A stretch of 64,000 nt of DNA from Falsiroseomonas ponticola (lineage in GTDB: Bacteria; Pseudomonadota; Alphaproteobacteria; Acetobacterales; Acetobacteraceae). The stretch is taken from NCBI RefSeq assembly GCF_016805305.1, contig NZ_JAERQN010000001.1, positions 1,426,001 through 1,490,000 of the forward strand. The letters are read 5' to 3'. The notes beneath the pieces were generated by a model. It was not told the DNA's origin. It ran no database searches and worked only from the letters and a program-made list of their open reading frames with translations. Below are positions 55,719-64,000 of the stretch, in pieces. Made by a program: the position numbers and the translations under genes. Numbering within the stretch: position 1 is the stretch's first letter; every line of letters begins with the position of its first letter.

Positions 55719-56010
55719 TTCGACCCCTCGGTTGGATGAGCTGACGCTTCTAACGCCAGCGCGAATAGATTTTCACGGCAGATTGCCTACAGCAAGCGGC
55801 TGTTACAAAAGTCGTCGGAAGTCGGCAGCGGCGCCTCCGGCGTGATGGCATTATCGCCTCAGGCGGCGAGGTCATTCATGCTTTTGGTAGGCGGCTGACC
55901 GAGGGTCTGCCAGCCATTTGATGGCGGATCCGCACGGATCTCGGGAACCCAAAGGTCATCGCGCGTAGCAAGAGGGAGATGCCTGTTTGATAATAAGCTG
56001 AAGCGGTTTG
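55719..56010. other. Noncoding stretch between phage copies
   Basis: About 290 bp with mixed, lower-G+C composition and no frame of note. It contains no recognisable insertion-sequence end. It probably includes the promoter of the small ORF to its left. Confidence 0.4.
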
Positions 56011-56190
56011 TCATCCGCCCAGCATCCTTCGCAGCACCGCGATGACGCTGCCCTCGCCGACCAGCAGCAGCAGGACGATCGCGGCGAGCACGACCTCGAT
56101 GCGTCCGAGCCGGTCGTTGGCCTGCTTCCAGCGCTCGGCGCAGACCGCCTCGTGCACGGCGAGCTTCGTCGCCACGTCGTCCTCGCTCAT
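56011..56190 (-). CDS. XhlA-like small phage membrane protein, copy B
   Basis: 59-residue protein with soluble N-terminal helix and one C-terminal membrane helix, as in copy A. It lies 18 bp after the 685-residue tail protein gene, in an intact phage module, and probably functions in lysis or membrane association. Confidence 0.65.
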   Translation of the reverse strand: MSEDDVATKLAVHEAVCAERWKQANDRLGRIEVVLAAIVLLLLVGEGSVIAVLRRMLGG

Positions 56191-56208
56191 CGTCTGGTCC
56201 CCTGGTCC

Positions 56209-58266
56209 CTACAGCCGTTCGACGATCCGGAAAGCCCGGTTCAGCAGCGGGAAGCTGCCTCGCGCGGCGGCGGCCTCTTCACCGGGCTGGTTCACCGCGC
56301 CCCAGATCGAGCGCCGATTGAGCTCCGCCCGCGCATCGCCGGTCTCCGGGATCCAGAGCGCGTCGCGCGCGGCGCCGAGCCGCCGCACGAGGTCCCGGTG
56401 CGCGTCCGTCGCTTCGGTGCGCGACAGCGCCGGCAGCGCGAAGGCTGCGAAGCGCGGGTTCGCCAGCGCGGGCACGACGAACTCGGCGCCGGTGAGCGGG
56501 TTGCGGTCGCGCTGGTCGAGCACGACGCGGCCCTCGCGCACGCCGTAGGCCATCCCCCGCCCGAGCCGCCAGAGCGGCCCCGCGGCGAGGATGCCGATAT
56601 CGAGCGCCGGCAGCGACGCGTCGGCGACGTCGACCAGCAGGTAGCGCGCGGTCGCGGCGCCGCTCCGCAGCACGACGACGTTGCCGTTGGCCTCATCCCC
56701 GGTGCTCGCCGGCACCGCGCCGGTGTCGTGGGCGATGCCGGCCGCGTCGATCGAGGAGCCTGTGCCGGACAGGGCCACGGCCTGCCCGTTGGTGAGCCGC
56801 GCGGCGTAGATGCGGATGGCCCGGTAGAAGACCTGCCGCTCTCCTGCGGTGATGTTGAGCCGGTTCAGCGGCGGCATGGCGACGGCGGCGGAGGACCCGA
56901 GGAGCGTGCCGTTCTCGGCCGCGGCGGCGTCGTTCGTGGCGGCGGCGATCGTCCCGCGCGTGACGACGCCGTTGGAGCGCGTCACCGCCGCCTGGAACTG
57001 GACTGCGTTGGAGCGGACGACGCGGTGGGTCAGGCTGACGCTGGTCGCGCTGGCGCCGGTGACGCGCACCTGGACGGAGTCGACGTTGCTGCCGTTGTCG
57101 AGGCTGACATGCCCGACGAAGCCCGTGGCCACCGTGGCGGCGGTCTGCTGCTCGACGTGCAGCGTAGCGGCACCCGAGACCACCACGGTGAGCGAGCCGC
57201 CGTCGACAGCCCGCGTCGCCGCCGCCGGTGTCCCCGCGGCGGGCAGGATGGGCATGGTCGGGAAGGCGCCGAGCTCGACCTGCGGCAGCGCGAGGCGGAC
57301 GGTGACGTCGTGGGTGCCGGCGTTGAAGTTGAAGGCCGCGAAGGGCCGGATCCGCGCGACGGTGGCGCCGCCCGACAGCGTCATCACCTGCACGGCTCGC
57401 TGCGCAGCCAGCCGCCCGGTACCCGGGACGGTCTGGTTCTCGAAGCCCTGGCGGACGACGGTCGCGGTGCTGGTCAGCTCGGCGATCCAGGCCTGATGCG
57501 TGGCGATGCCGCCGGCCGCGACGGCTTCCAGCTTGGCGAAGTAGGAATGGGCGAAGGTGTTCCCGTTGGCGCCGGCGATCGCCGAGGAGTCCTCGAACCA
57601 GACGTAGCCGCTGCCGGTGCCGGAGGGCACGGTCCCGGTGAAGCGCACGGCGACGTAAGGCATGCCGTTCTCGGTGCCGGTGCCCGCGATCTGCGCGGCG
57701 ATCCCGTTGGCGCCACCGATGGCCCAGTTCGTCGGTGCCGTGCCGGGGCTGCCGATTACCGCTCCCTCGGCCCGCGGGTTCCGCACCCCGTTGGTGCGCG
57801 CCGGCTCGACCAGCAGGCCAAGGCGGGCGAGCGTCGCCGGGTCGTGCGCGATGCGCCATTCCGAGCCGGCGGCGATGGAGAGGTCGCCGACCGCGTTGAA
57901 GACCGTCGCTTCGCCGGTGCCGGCGCCGCCCCGCGTGCCGGACCAGCCGGTCATGGCGGAGGGCGTGGCGGCGAGGAAGTCGAGGCCGACGAGCGGCGTC
58001 GCCTCGACGAGCGCCTCCAGCGTCCCGAGCCGCCAGCGCGCGGTGGCGGTAGCGCTGAGGTTGGTGGAGACCAGCGCCACCGCCTCGACCGGCGTCGCGG
58101 TGCCGAAATCGACCAGGATGGACGCCGCCCCGCCCGTGAAGCGCCCGCGCAGCCGCGGCTGCGGGTCGCGGAGGTTGGCCGCGGGCATGCTGGCGGCGGT
58201 CGGCGTCAGCGCGGTGAGCGCGACGGCGTCGCGGACGCGCTCGTCGTGGAGGAAGGCGCCGGGCAT
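56209..58266 (-). CDS. Phage tail-associated structural protein
   Basis: Protein of 685 residues, rich in Ala, Gly, Thr and Val, with beta-strand-like repeats and no signal peptide. A carbohydrate-binding-like stretch (VWFEDSSAIAGANG, TVRLALPQVELG) and a C-terminal part ending RAFRIVERL suggest a tail fibre or baseplate-associated component. No specific family name could be fixed. Its start overlaps the upstream structural gene stop by one base, and its last ~160 residues are duplicated at 54858. Confidence 0.65.
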   Translation of the reverse strand: MPGAFLHDERVRDAVALTALTPTAASMPAANLRDPQPRLRGRFTGGAASILVDFGTATPVEAVALVSTNLSATATARWRLGTLEALVEATPLVGLDFLAATPSAMTGWSGTRGGAGTGEATVFNAVGDLSIAAGSEWRIAHDPATLARLGLLVEPARTNGVRNPRAEGAVIGSPGTAPTNWAIGGANGIAAQIAGTGTENGMPYVAVRFTGTVPSGTGSGYVWFEDSSAIAGANGNTFAHSYFAKLEAVAAGGIATHQAWIAELTSTATVVRQGFENQTVPGTGRLAAQRAVQVMTLSGGATVARIRPFAAFNFNAGTHDVTVRLALPQVELGAFPTMPILPAAGTPAAATRAVDGGSLTVVVSGAATLHVEQQTAATVATGFVGHVSLDNGSNVDSVQVRVTGASATSVSLTHRVVRSNAVQFQAAVTRSNGVVTRGTIAAATNDAAAAENGTLLGSSAAVAMPPLNRLNITAGERQVFYRAIRIYAARLTNGQAVALSGTGSSIDAAGIAHDTGAVPASTGDEANGNVVVLRSGAATARYLLVDVADASLPALDIGILAAGPLWRLGRGMAYGVREGRVVLDQRDRNPLTGAEFVVPALANPRFAAFALPALSRTEATDAHRDLVRRLGAARDALWIPETGDARAELNRRSIWGAVNQPGEEAAAARGSFPLLNRAFRIVERL

Positions 58267-59864
58267 CAGTCGGATCCTGCGAGGATGATCTCGACGCGCC
58301 GCCCGGCCAGCGCCTCACGCCAGCCCACGACGACGCCGGAGAGGCCGGCGTCGAGGCCGTACGCCGGGTATGCGATGCGCCCGATCTGGCCGATCTCGAT
58401 CTGGCCGAGGTAGCGGTCGGTGGTGACGGCCACGAGCCGCGGCCCGCGCTCGATCCAGTCCCGCCAGCGCGCCGCACGCGCCGCCGCGGCGACCTCGGTC
58501 GCGTAAAGGCCGGGCAGCGCCAGGCTGCGCTGCTGGGCGACGCGGCTGGTGACCAGCGTGCTCTCGGCCCGGGCGACGGACTGCGCCGCCTCGAGCCGTT
58601 GGCGGTCGGCGGCCGGCACGCTGCCGGCCATGTTAGAGAGCGGCGACCAGTTGCGCCCCCAGGCGACCTCGACGACGCGCGGCGGCGGCTGGAAGGCGGC
58701 CGGCAGGGCGACGGGGCGGCATTCGAGGATCCACGCAGCGGGGATGTCGAACTGCGGCACCGGGTCGCGCGCCAGCGGATCCGAGAGGCGGAGCCGGCCG
58801 GTGCGGTCGCCGGCGAGGATGGCCCCGCAGCCCGCTAGCACGGTCAGCACCGTGGTCGTATTGGTCGTGACCCGGGCCATCTGGCCGGCGCCGGTGCCGC
58901 CCGTCAGCAGCACGTATCGGCCGCGCCATTGGTTGACCGTCCAGCCGGAGGCAGTGACCGAACCTCCCGCGCCGGCCGTCGCGGTGCCGCTGGTCTCGAT
59001 GACGCCGAGCGGTCGGATGCGGGAGGCCAGGATGGGCCGGCGCGTCGTGACGGCGACGCGGGCGGGATTGGCGTGCGGGAAAGTGAAGCCGCGCTGCTCG
59101 TCGAAGCCGCCCTCCACCACCACCGAGACGCCCCAGTGCCAGAAGGACTGCAGCCCCGTGCCGCTGGCACGGCGGATCTCGTAGCGGCAGGGCAGATTGC
59201 CCGTGCGGCACCAGGGCAGGATCTGGCCCGCGACGTTGGCGCTGTCGAAGGCGTGGCACCAGACCAGCTTGCCCGACAGGATGAAGCCGAGCCGTGCGCG
59301 GCCGGCGCCGTACCAGGCATAGTCGATCACCGCCATCTGGATGCGGGTCGGGTCGATCACCCGCCCGGACCGCCCGGTGCCGCCGAGCCCGTCCAGCGTC
59401 CAGTCGCGCTGGGCGACGCGGGTGTCGACCACGCCGTTGCCGGTGTTGGTCCGCCGCACCGCCCAGAGCCCAGCGCTGTCCTGCTCGAAGAAGACCCCGT
59501 TGTCGCTGTCGAACATGCCGACGCGGCGGGTGATGCCGGCGGCCGGAGCGCCGAACAGCACCGCGGCGGAGGCGTAGAGGCCCTTGCTGGGCTGGTAGCG
59601 GAAGTAGGGCTTGGACTGGCGGATCGCGACGTCGCCGGAGGCGGTGACGTCCATGCGCACGCCGCCCTCGATCGGCCGGTGGCCGATGGCGGCGCTGCCG
59701 CTGGTGAAGTTCTCCCAGCGCAGCGTTTGCAGGCCATACTCGAAGTCGACGTCGTAGACGTTCTGGCCGCGGCCGATCTTGAGGCGGCCGGAGGGGTCGA
59801 GCAGCTCGGCCGGGAAGCCGACCGGGACGGCACCCCAGTCCTGGTCATAGGGCAGCATGGACAT
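58266..59864 (-). CDS. Phage tail-associated structural protein
   Basis: Protein of 532 residues starting MSMLPYDQDWGAVPVGFPAE. Beta-rich segments (GVRMDVTASGDVAIRQ, GRYVLLTGGTGAGQMARVT) and a C-terminal helical part (ADRQRLEAAQSVARAES) fit a tail component. No specific family is named with confidence. It is 12 bp downstream of the ParB-like gene and precedes the 685-residue protein in one leftward unit. Confidence 0.65.
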   Translation of the reverse strand: MSMLPYDQDWGAVPVGFPAELLDPSGRLKIGRGQNVYDVDFEYGLQTLRWENFTSGSAAIGHRPIEGGVRMDVTASGDVAIRQSKPYFRYQPSKGLYASAAVLFGAPAAGITRRVGMFDSDNGVFFEQDSAGLWAVRRTNTGNGVVDTRVAQRDWTLDGLGGTGRSGRVIDPTRIQMAVIDYAWYGAGRARLGFILSGKLVWCHAFDSANVAGQILPWCRTGNLPCRYEIRRASGTGLQSFWHWGVSVVVEGGFDEQRGFTFPHANPARVAVTTRRPILASRIRPLGVIETSGTATAGAGGSVTASGWTVNQWRGRYVLLTGGTGAGQMARVTTNTTTVLTVLAGCGAILAGDRTGRLRLSDPLARDPVPQFDIPAAWILECRPVALPAAFQPPPRVVEVAWGRNWSPLSNMAGSVPAADRQRLEAAQSVARAESTLVTSRVAQQRSLALPGLYATEVAAAARAARWRDWIERGPRLVAVTTDRYLGQIEIGQIGRIAYPAYGLDAGLSGVVVGWREALAGRRVEIILAGSD

Positions 59865-59876
59865 CGGGAACTCCGG

Positions 59877-60524
59877 TCAGCGCAGCCAGCCGCCGCGCGG
59901 GGCGAGCCAGGAGCGTGGGCGCGTGGTGTCAGCCGGCGCGGCGCCGGACGAAGCGGTAGTCGGCACCGCAACGGGCGGTGCTGTGGTCAGCGGTGCGTCG
60001 GCCGCCTCGTCGCGCAGACGTGCCCAGAAGTGCTCGCCGTAGCGGTCCGCGCCGAGCAGCCAGAGCGCCGCGCGCGCCAGCACCGCGCAGTCCAGCGCCT
60101 CGTTGCGTTCGCGCAGCTTGGCCCATTCCTGCCGCGCGAAGCCGAGCGCGCCGAGGTCGATGTCCTGCGCCGCCTGCACCGCGGCCAGCGCATCGCGCAG
60201 CAGCACCTGGTCCCAGGTCGCATTCTCCGCGATGCGGTTGTCGGCGAGGCGCAGCGCCTCCTTCTGCGCCGCGGACAGGTGCCGCAGCGCGATCACCGGC
60301 ACTTTGGCAATGCCGAGCGCGGACGCCGCCTCGAGCCGGCCATGGCCGGCGATGAGCACGCCTTCCTCGTCCACCAGCAGCGGGGTGGTGAACCCGAAGG
60401 CCAGCATGCTGGCCTTGATCTGCTCGATTTGCGCAGCGCCGTGCACGCGCGCATTGCCGGCGTGCGCGCGCAGCTCCGCCACCGGGCGCAGCAGGATCTT
60501 CGCCGCCATCCAGGGGAGCGTCAT
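59877..60524 (-). CDS. ParB/Srx-domain phage protein
   Basis: Protein of 215 residues. The N-terminal half is a ParB N-like domain: VAELRAHAGNARVHG, QIKASMLAFGFTTPLLVDE, LIAGHGRLEAA and LRLADNRIAENATWD. The C-terminal part is Ala/Pro-rich. In phages such domains occur in DNA-modification-linked or packaging-associated proteins. ATG 60524 matches the domain start; the open frame continues upstream to 60725 without a better start. Confidence 0.8.
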   Translation of the reverse strand: MTLPWMAAKILLRPVAELRAHAGNARVHGAAQIEQIKASMLAFGFTTPLLVDEEGVLIAGHGRLEAASALGIAKVPVIALRHLSAAQKEALRLADNRIAENATWDQVLLRDALAAVQAAQDIDLGALGFARQEWAKLRERNEALDCAVLARAALWLLGADRYGEHFWARLRDEAADAPLTTAPPVAVPTTASSGAAPADTTRPRSWLAPRGGWLR

Positions 60525-60906
60525 GATGCCATCCGGTTTGCAGGTGGTTTGCAGGGCCACGGCGCGGCGTCGGTTTGCGGCTAATGATCTGAAGGCGTGC
60601 AGAAAGGCCGCAAACCGCAACCCTGATTTATGACCTGGCGCTAGCGATGTTGCGCGCTTCCGCCCCCCCGCATACGCCGGGCCCAGGAAGGACCCTGCGG
60701 CTCGCGAGCCACAGTGACTGATCATCTGGCGAGTGGCGCGGGAGCCGCGGTGCTCGACGCACCTTCTCGACTTGTCACCACCATAGCCAACTCGATTTAC
60801 GCGCCGCCATAGCGCGAATTGTAACGGTCATTCCGACGTTTCGCGCTGCACTGGCTTGTCTCACTGCTTGCGCCGAGGCGTCAGCAGGGCGGCTATCAAA
60901 CGCGCA
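60525..60906. other. No recognisable gene
   Basis: About 380 bp between the ParB-like gene and the next phage-type gene. The upstream extension of the ParB-like frame occupies part of it but lacks a domain. No promoter or hairpin was read with confidence. Confidence 0.4.
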
Positions 60907-61346
60907 CTACTTGGGGCGGAAGTAGCCAGGCATGTCTGGTTGTTCCTCAAACTGGACGCTTGGATCCAGCCGATGCCAGAGATGGACGCCGTCGGGGAAC
61001 AGATTGCCAGACGGCGTGATCGTAGCGCCCATTGGGCCGAGTAGATCGCGGGCTAGCGCATAGATGTGGGAGGCGATCCGACTACGGCGGGTACACACCA
61101 CCAGACCGCTTGCGAACCACAGATCTGCATGCGGCGCTGGACAGGGCGTGAAGCTGCAAACCGATCCATCATCTGCAGTCACCGTGAGCCACTGCCCGTT
61201 ATGGTCCCGTCCGAAGTCGAAGTTCAGCGTGCGCGGCTGTCCATTCTTGTCGACAAAGTCTGCCCGGCAATTGATCCGATCTATCGTCAGGCTCAGGCTT
61301 GCAATACCCGGTAAGGCGGAAGGAAGTGGGTGGGCCGGTGCCGACA
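60907..61346 (-). CDS. Hypothetical protein, phage-associated
   Basis: Protein of 146 residues with moderate G+C and a GAGG about 6 nt before ATG 61346. Readable segments are INCRADFVDKNGQPRTLNFD, WLTVTADDGSVCSFTPCP and DGVHLWHRLDPSV. No family was recognised. It lies between the ParB-like gene and the 328-residue gene in the same orientation. Confidence 0.6.
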
Positions 61347-61416
61347 TATTGATCCTCGTAGCTGACCGCTTCTTCAATCACGATACGGGAAGTTGAGGGT
61401 ATCGGTTCAATGTATC

Positions 61417-62403
61417 TCACGCCGCTTGCCGGCGTGGTGCCAGGTGGAAGTGCATCGCGAGGATGCCGAGCGCTGCGACTAGGATGTCCAACTGCACCTC
61501 GATGATCTCGACGCGCTGGATTCCGGGGTCGAAGGCGTGATCGACACCGAAGCCGAGGCCCGTCCGCTCGATGCGTTCCAGGGTGTAAAGGTCCTGGCAA
61601 TCCTCGCCGGCGAAGAAGCCGGGCCGCTGCAGGATGTGGCGCGCGAAGAACTCCGCCAGATCCGCGCGCAACGCCTTGCGCAGCCCGGCGATGCCGAGCC
61701 GGCCGGTGCTCACCTGGTAGGAGAGGACCGCGTACTCGAGCCGCCGGAAACGGATCACCTCCTCGCCCCCGCGCCCCACCACCGGCAGGACCGAGACGGG
61801 TGCCCCATGGGTAACCACAGCGCGCAGCGTATCGCCATCCTCGTACCAGCCGACGCGGCAATGGGCACCGCGATGATCGCGCTTGAACATATCGCCGGCC
61901 GCGGCCTCGAAGGCGTCCTTGGCCAGACCGGCCAGGACGGGCTCGACGCTCTCATCGCGGCCGACGTACTCCGCGAAGGACGACCGCGCCTGAAGCGCCG
62001 CGAGGTCCGACGCAGCGTCGAACACCTTCGGGTACCGGAGGTACGCGAGCAGCGCAAAGTGCTTCGGGTCGAGCGGGACCGCGTCATCCGTGCTGTCGTC
62101 GGCGGGGGCGGAAATGGTGACCTTCAGGCGCGCGGCGCGTTCCTGCAGCAGCACCATGCCAGCCTCGGTGCCGAGCTCCGCGATGTGGTGGAGATCCGCC
62201 ACCAGCCCGCTCGGCAGCGCGTCCTCGGGCCCCTCGAACAGCTTCGTCAGCGCGGCTCGCGCCTCCGGCTCCGGCAGGTCAAAGATGGTCGAATCGGACG
62301 GGTCGGCGCCATGCGCCTCGCGCTCGAACAACTCGCGGAAGAGCTCCAGGCTCACGGTGCGCAGGAACTTGGGATTGACGAACTTCCTCAAGTCGGAGGC
62401 CAT
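61417..62403 (-). CDS. Hypothetical protein adjacent to serine recombinase
   Basis: Protein of 328 residues starting MASDLRKFVNPKFLRTVSLEL. It is mostly helical, Ala/Leu/Glu-rich, with segments LFRELFEREAHGADPSD and LAYLRYPKVFDAAS. No enzyme motif is visible. It is divergent from a truncated serine recombinase, and the pairing suggests a mobile-element accessory gene. Confidence 0.6.
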   Translation of the reverse strand: MASDLRKFVNPKFLRTVSLELFRELFEREAHGADPSDSTIFDLPEPEARAALTKLFEGPEDALPSGLVADLHHIAELGTEAGMVLLQERAARLKVTISAPADDSTDDAVPLDPKHFALLAYLRYPKVFDAASDLAALQARSSFAEYVGRDESVEPVLAGLAKDAFEAAAGDMFKRDHRGAHCRVGWYEDGDTLRAVVTHGAPVSVLPVVGRGGEEVIRFRRLEYAVLSYQVSTGRLGIAGLRKALRADLAEFFARHILQRPGFFAGEDCQDLYTLERIERTGLGFGVDHAFDPGIQRVEIIEVQLDILVAALGILAMHFHLAPRRQAA

Positions 62404-62561
62404 GGGCGGGGTCTCGCTCGACAGGCGAAGGTTGGGGGGATGGGAACGCGTTCCGCGTTTGTTCTAGACAAGTGTCCCGCCCGGAGTCGAATCCTATTTC
62501 GCGGCGGCGATACGGTTCGGCGAGCCTCGGCATGAGGACTCGCGCTGCCGCCGGCGCGGCG

Positions 62562-62918
<357 letters not shown>

Positions 62919-62989
62919 CCTTCGGCCGCGAGGTCGGCGTCAAGCCCTGCCGTGCCCGTGCCTCTGAGGCCTTTTCACGGTGTTTCCGC

Positions 62990-63140
62990 TCATGGCCATC
63001 CACACTGGAAGCACAGCACAGGATCGGAAAAATCGAGAGGCTTGGGCCTGAGATGCGCCGGATTCAGACGTCCGAGACGTTCGCCCCAGCGAAGCAGTTG
63101 CTGAATGTTGAAGCCCCACGCCGCCGCAAACATTATATAA
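62990..63140 (-). other. Possible transposase C-terminal trace
   Basis: On the minus strand, a frame ends with [19 protein letters not shown] and then a stop at 62990. The hydrophobic AAxGFN-LLRW pattern is loosely like the C-terminus of IS5-type transposases. The match is short and could be chance. If real, an insertion sequence end lies where the recombinase homology stops. Confidence 0.2.
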
Positions 63141-63455
63141 AACAGATGGTTGCGGCTTGTAGACTGGATCGGACAAGTCCCGAGGGTCGGAGAGAAAGGC
63201 CCGGAGAGAGAGTTGCGCCGCGGCTCGCGACCCGACTCGAAGTCCCGAGGTGCGGGCTGAAAGCCTGGCGGAAGGCCGCGGCTTTGCGGGTCGTCGCCAG
63301 CACGGAGAACGAGATCTGGAAAACCGAATGGAGCACCGATAGGAACCGGGGAACAAAATTCTCTGGGCGGCAGCCGACGGCGGGAGGGGTTCAACGGGAC
63401 GCTGAGCGATGGACACCCGGTGACGGCGCGCTACGTCGTCGAGTAGCCCGCGGAC

Positions 63456-63778
63456 CTGAAGACCTACCTCGCCTTCGCCTATGCCGCCCTGGTCAAGAGC
63501 GCCGGCTCCTTCGCCTGCTGTGGCTCCGGTCCGACAGGTCCGTCCTCTGGCTGCTGCCGGACTTGGGCCCGCCTGCCCTCGTCGCCCGGCTGCTCACGCT
63601 GGCGGAGAGCGAGGCGGCCGGGCGGGTCTATGCGGCCTATAGCGGCGTTTACGTCGTCACTGCCCTGCTCTGGCTGTGGCTCGTCAACGGGCGGCGGGCC
63701 GACAGATGGGACGTCGCGGGGACCGCAGTCTGCCTGACAGGAAGCATGACGATCCTACTGGCGCCTCGGCAGACGTGA
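63456..63778 (+). pseudogene. ynfA-type small membrane protein, frameshifted
   Basis: Coding trace of the UPF0060/YnfA family. It starts [19 protein letters not shown] in one frame, and continues in another as [18 protein letters not shown], then [35 protein letters not shown] and ILLAPR. The initiator position is CTG (63456) with a stop just before it. Both a missing start codon and a frameshift near 63515 indicate a pseudogene. Confidence 0.75.
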
Positions 63779-64000
63779 GGTCGCGCGTCGGCCTCGACGC
63801 CACGGCGCGGCGGAGCCGGGAGCAGGCCGCTCGTCGCGGGCGACGTCATCGGCCTACGGCACTCCCCTCCGCTACGGCGCTTTGCTGCGAGCATTGCGAG
63901 GGCCGGTGCCGCTCCGAGGATCATGAGGAAGAGCGCCAGCAGGGCGAGCGCCGGGTCGTGGTGGAGGGTCACTGACGTGGATCCTTCGGGGCCGTCACCA
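63779..64000. other. Right edge, no supported gene
   Basis: The last ~220 bp hold an open minus-strand frame (hydrophobic LALLALFLMILGAAPALAML) that runs off the edge. It could be the end of a membrane protein but too little is visible to name it. Confidence 0.25.

Overview
The window is high-G+C DNA (about 70% by eye) with tightly packed operons, many Tat/Sec-exported solute-binding proteins, a TctC/Bug receptor, RND efflux and paired LysR/TetR/AraC regulators. This fits an environmental alphaproteobacterium of the Acetobacteraceae (Roseomonas-like). That placement is an inference from protein style, not from a marker gene. No rRNA, tRNA or CRISPR array was found.

Left part, 1-16.4 kb: a leftward operon (isochorismatase-fold hydrolase, Tat-type alpha/beta hydrolase, XapX protein, YtcJ-like amidohydrolase cut by the window edge) faces a lone family 5 solute-binding protein. 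An AraC regulator, an atypical SDR and a 954-residue winged-helix/STAND regulator follow. From 9.7 kb a TetR gene sits before an aromatic-ring module: FrsA-like hydrolase, LigA-like and LigB-like extradiol dioxygenase subunits, FAD monooxygenase, Bug receptor and metallo-beta-lactamase-fold hydrolase. This module has a readable sigma70-type promoter with a palindrome at its -10.

16.4-26.8 kb: two divergent LysR genes precede an eight-gene operon. It holds a cyanuric acid hydrolase/barbiturase-family ring opener, a complete ABC importer (two permeases, binding protein, ATPase), an amidase, an NtaA/SnaA-type flavin monooxygenase and a biuret hydrolase. It reads as uptake and breakdown of cyanuric acid, or a related pyrimidine-like ring, to allophanate.

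27-44.9 kb: an RND tripartite pump with a divergent TetR repressor; an HlyD / duplicated ABC-2 permease / HlyD operon ending in a cyclic-nucleotide-domain MscS channel; a winged-helix TPR regulator; a SnoaL-like protein divergent from a second AraC regulator; a fasciclin protein; and a DoxX-like membrane protein. CTCAC direct repeats of 21-22 bp period precede the ABC-2 operon and lie in the AraC/SnoaL divergent region.

44.9-64 kb is accessory DNA: transposase relics, a lower-G+C six-gene operon (about 46.99-52.55 kb), an IS3-type relic, a complete IS5-type element (52,923-54,227) with CTAG target duplication and an amber-interrupted transposase, and two diverged copies of a phage tail/lysis end. 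A ParB-like phage gene, two unknown genes, a truncated serine recombinase and a frameshifted ynfA follow. The six-gene operon encodes a 106-residue Ser/Ala/Val-rich protein, a PF14907-type nucleotidyltransferase-like protein, a class III aminotransferase, a GART-fold formyltransferase, a NagA-like amidohydrolase and an NDP-kinase-like protein. I recognise each enzyme fold but not the combination, so this is the best candidate for an undescribed biosynthetic or modification system.
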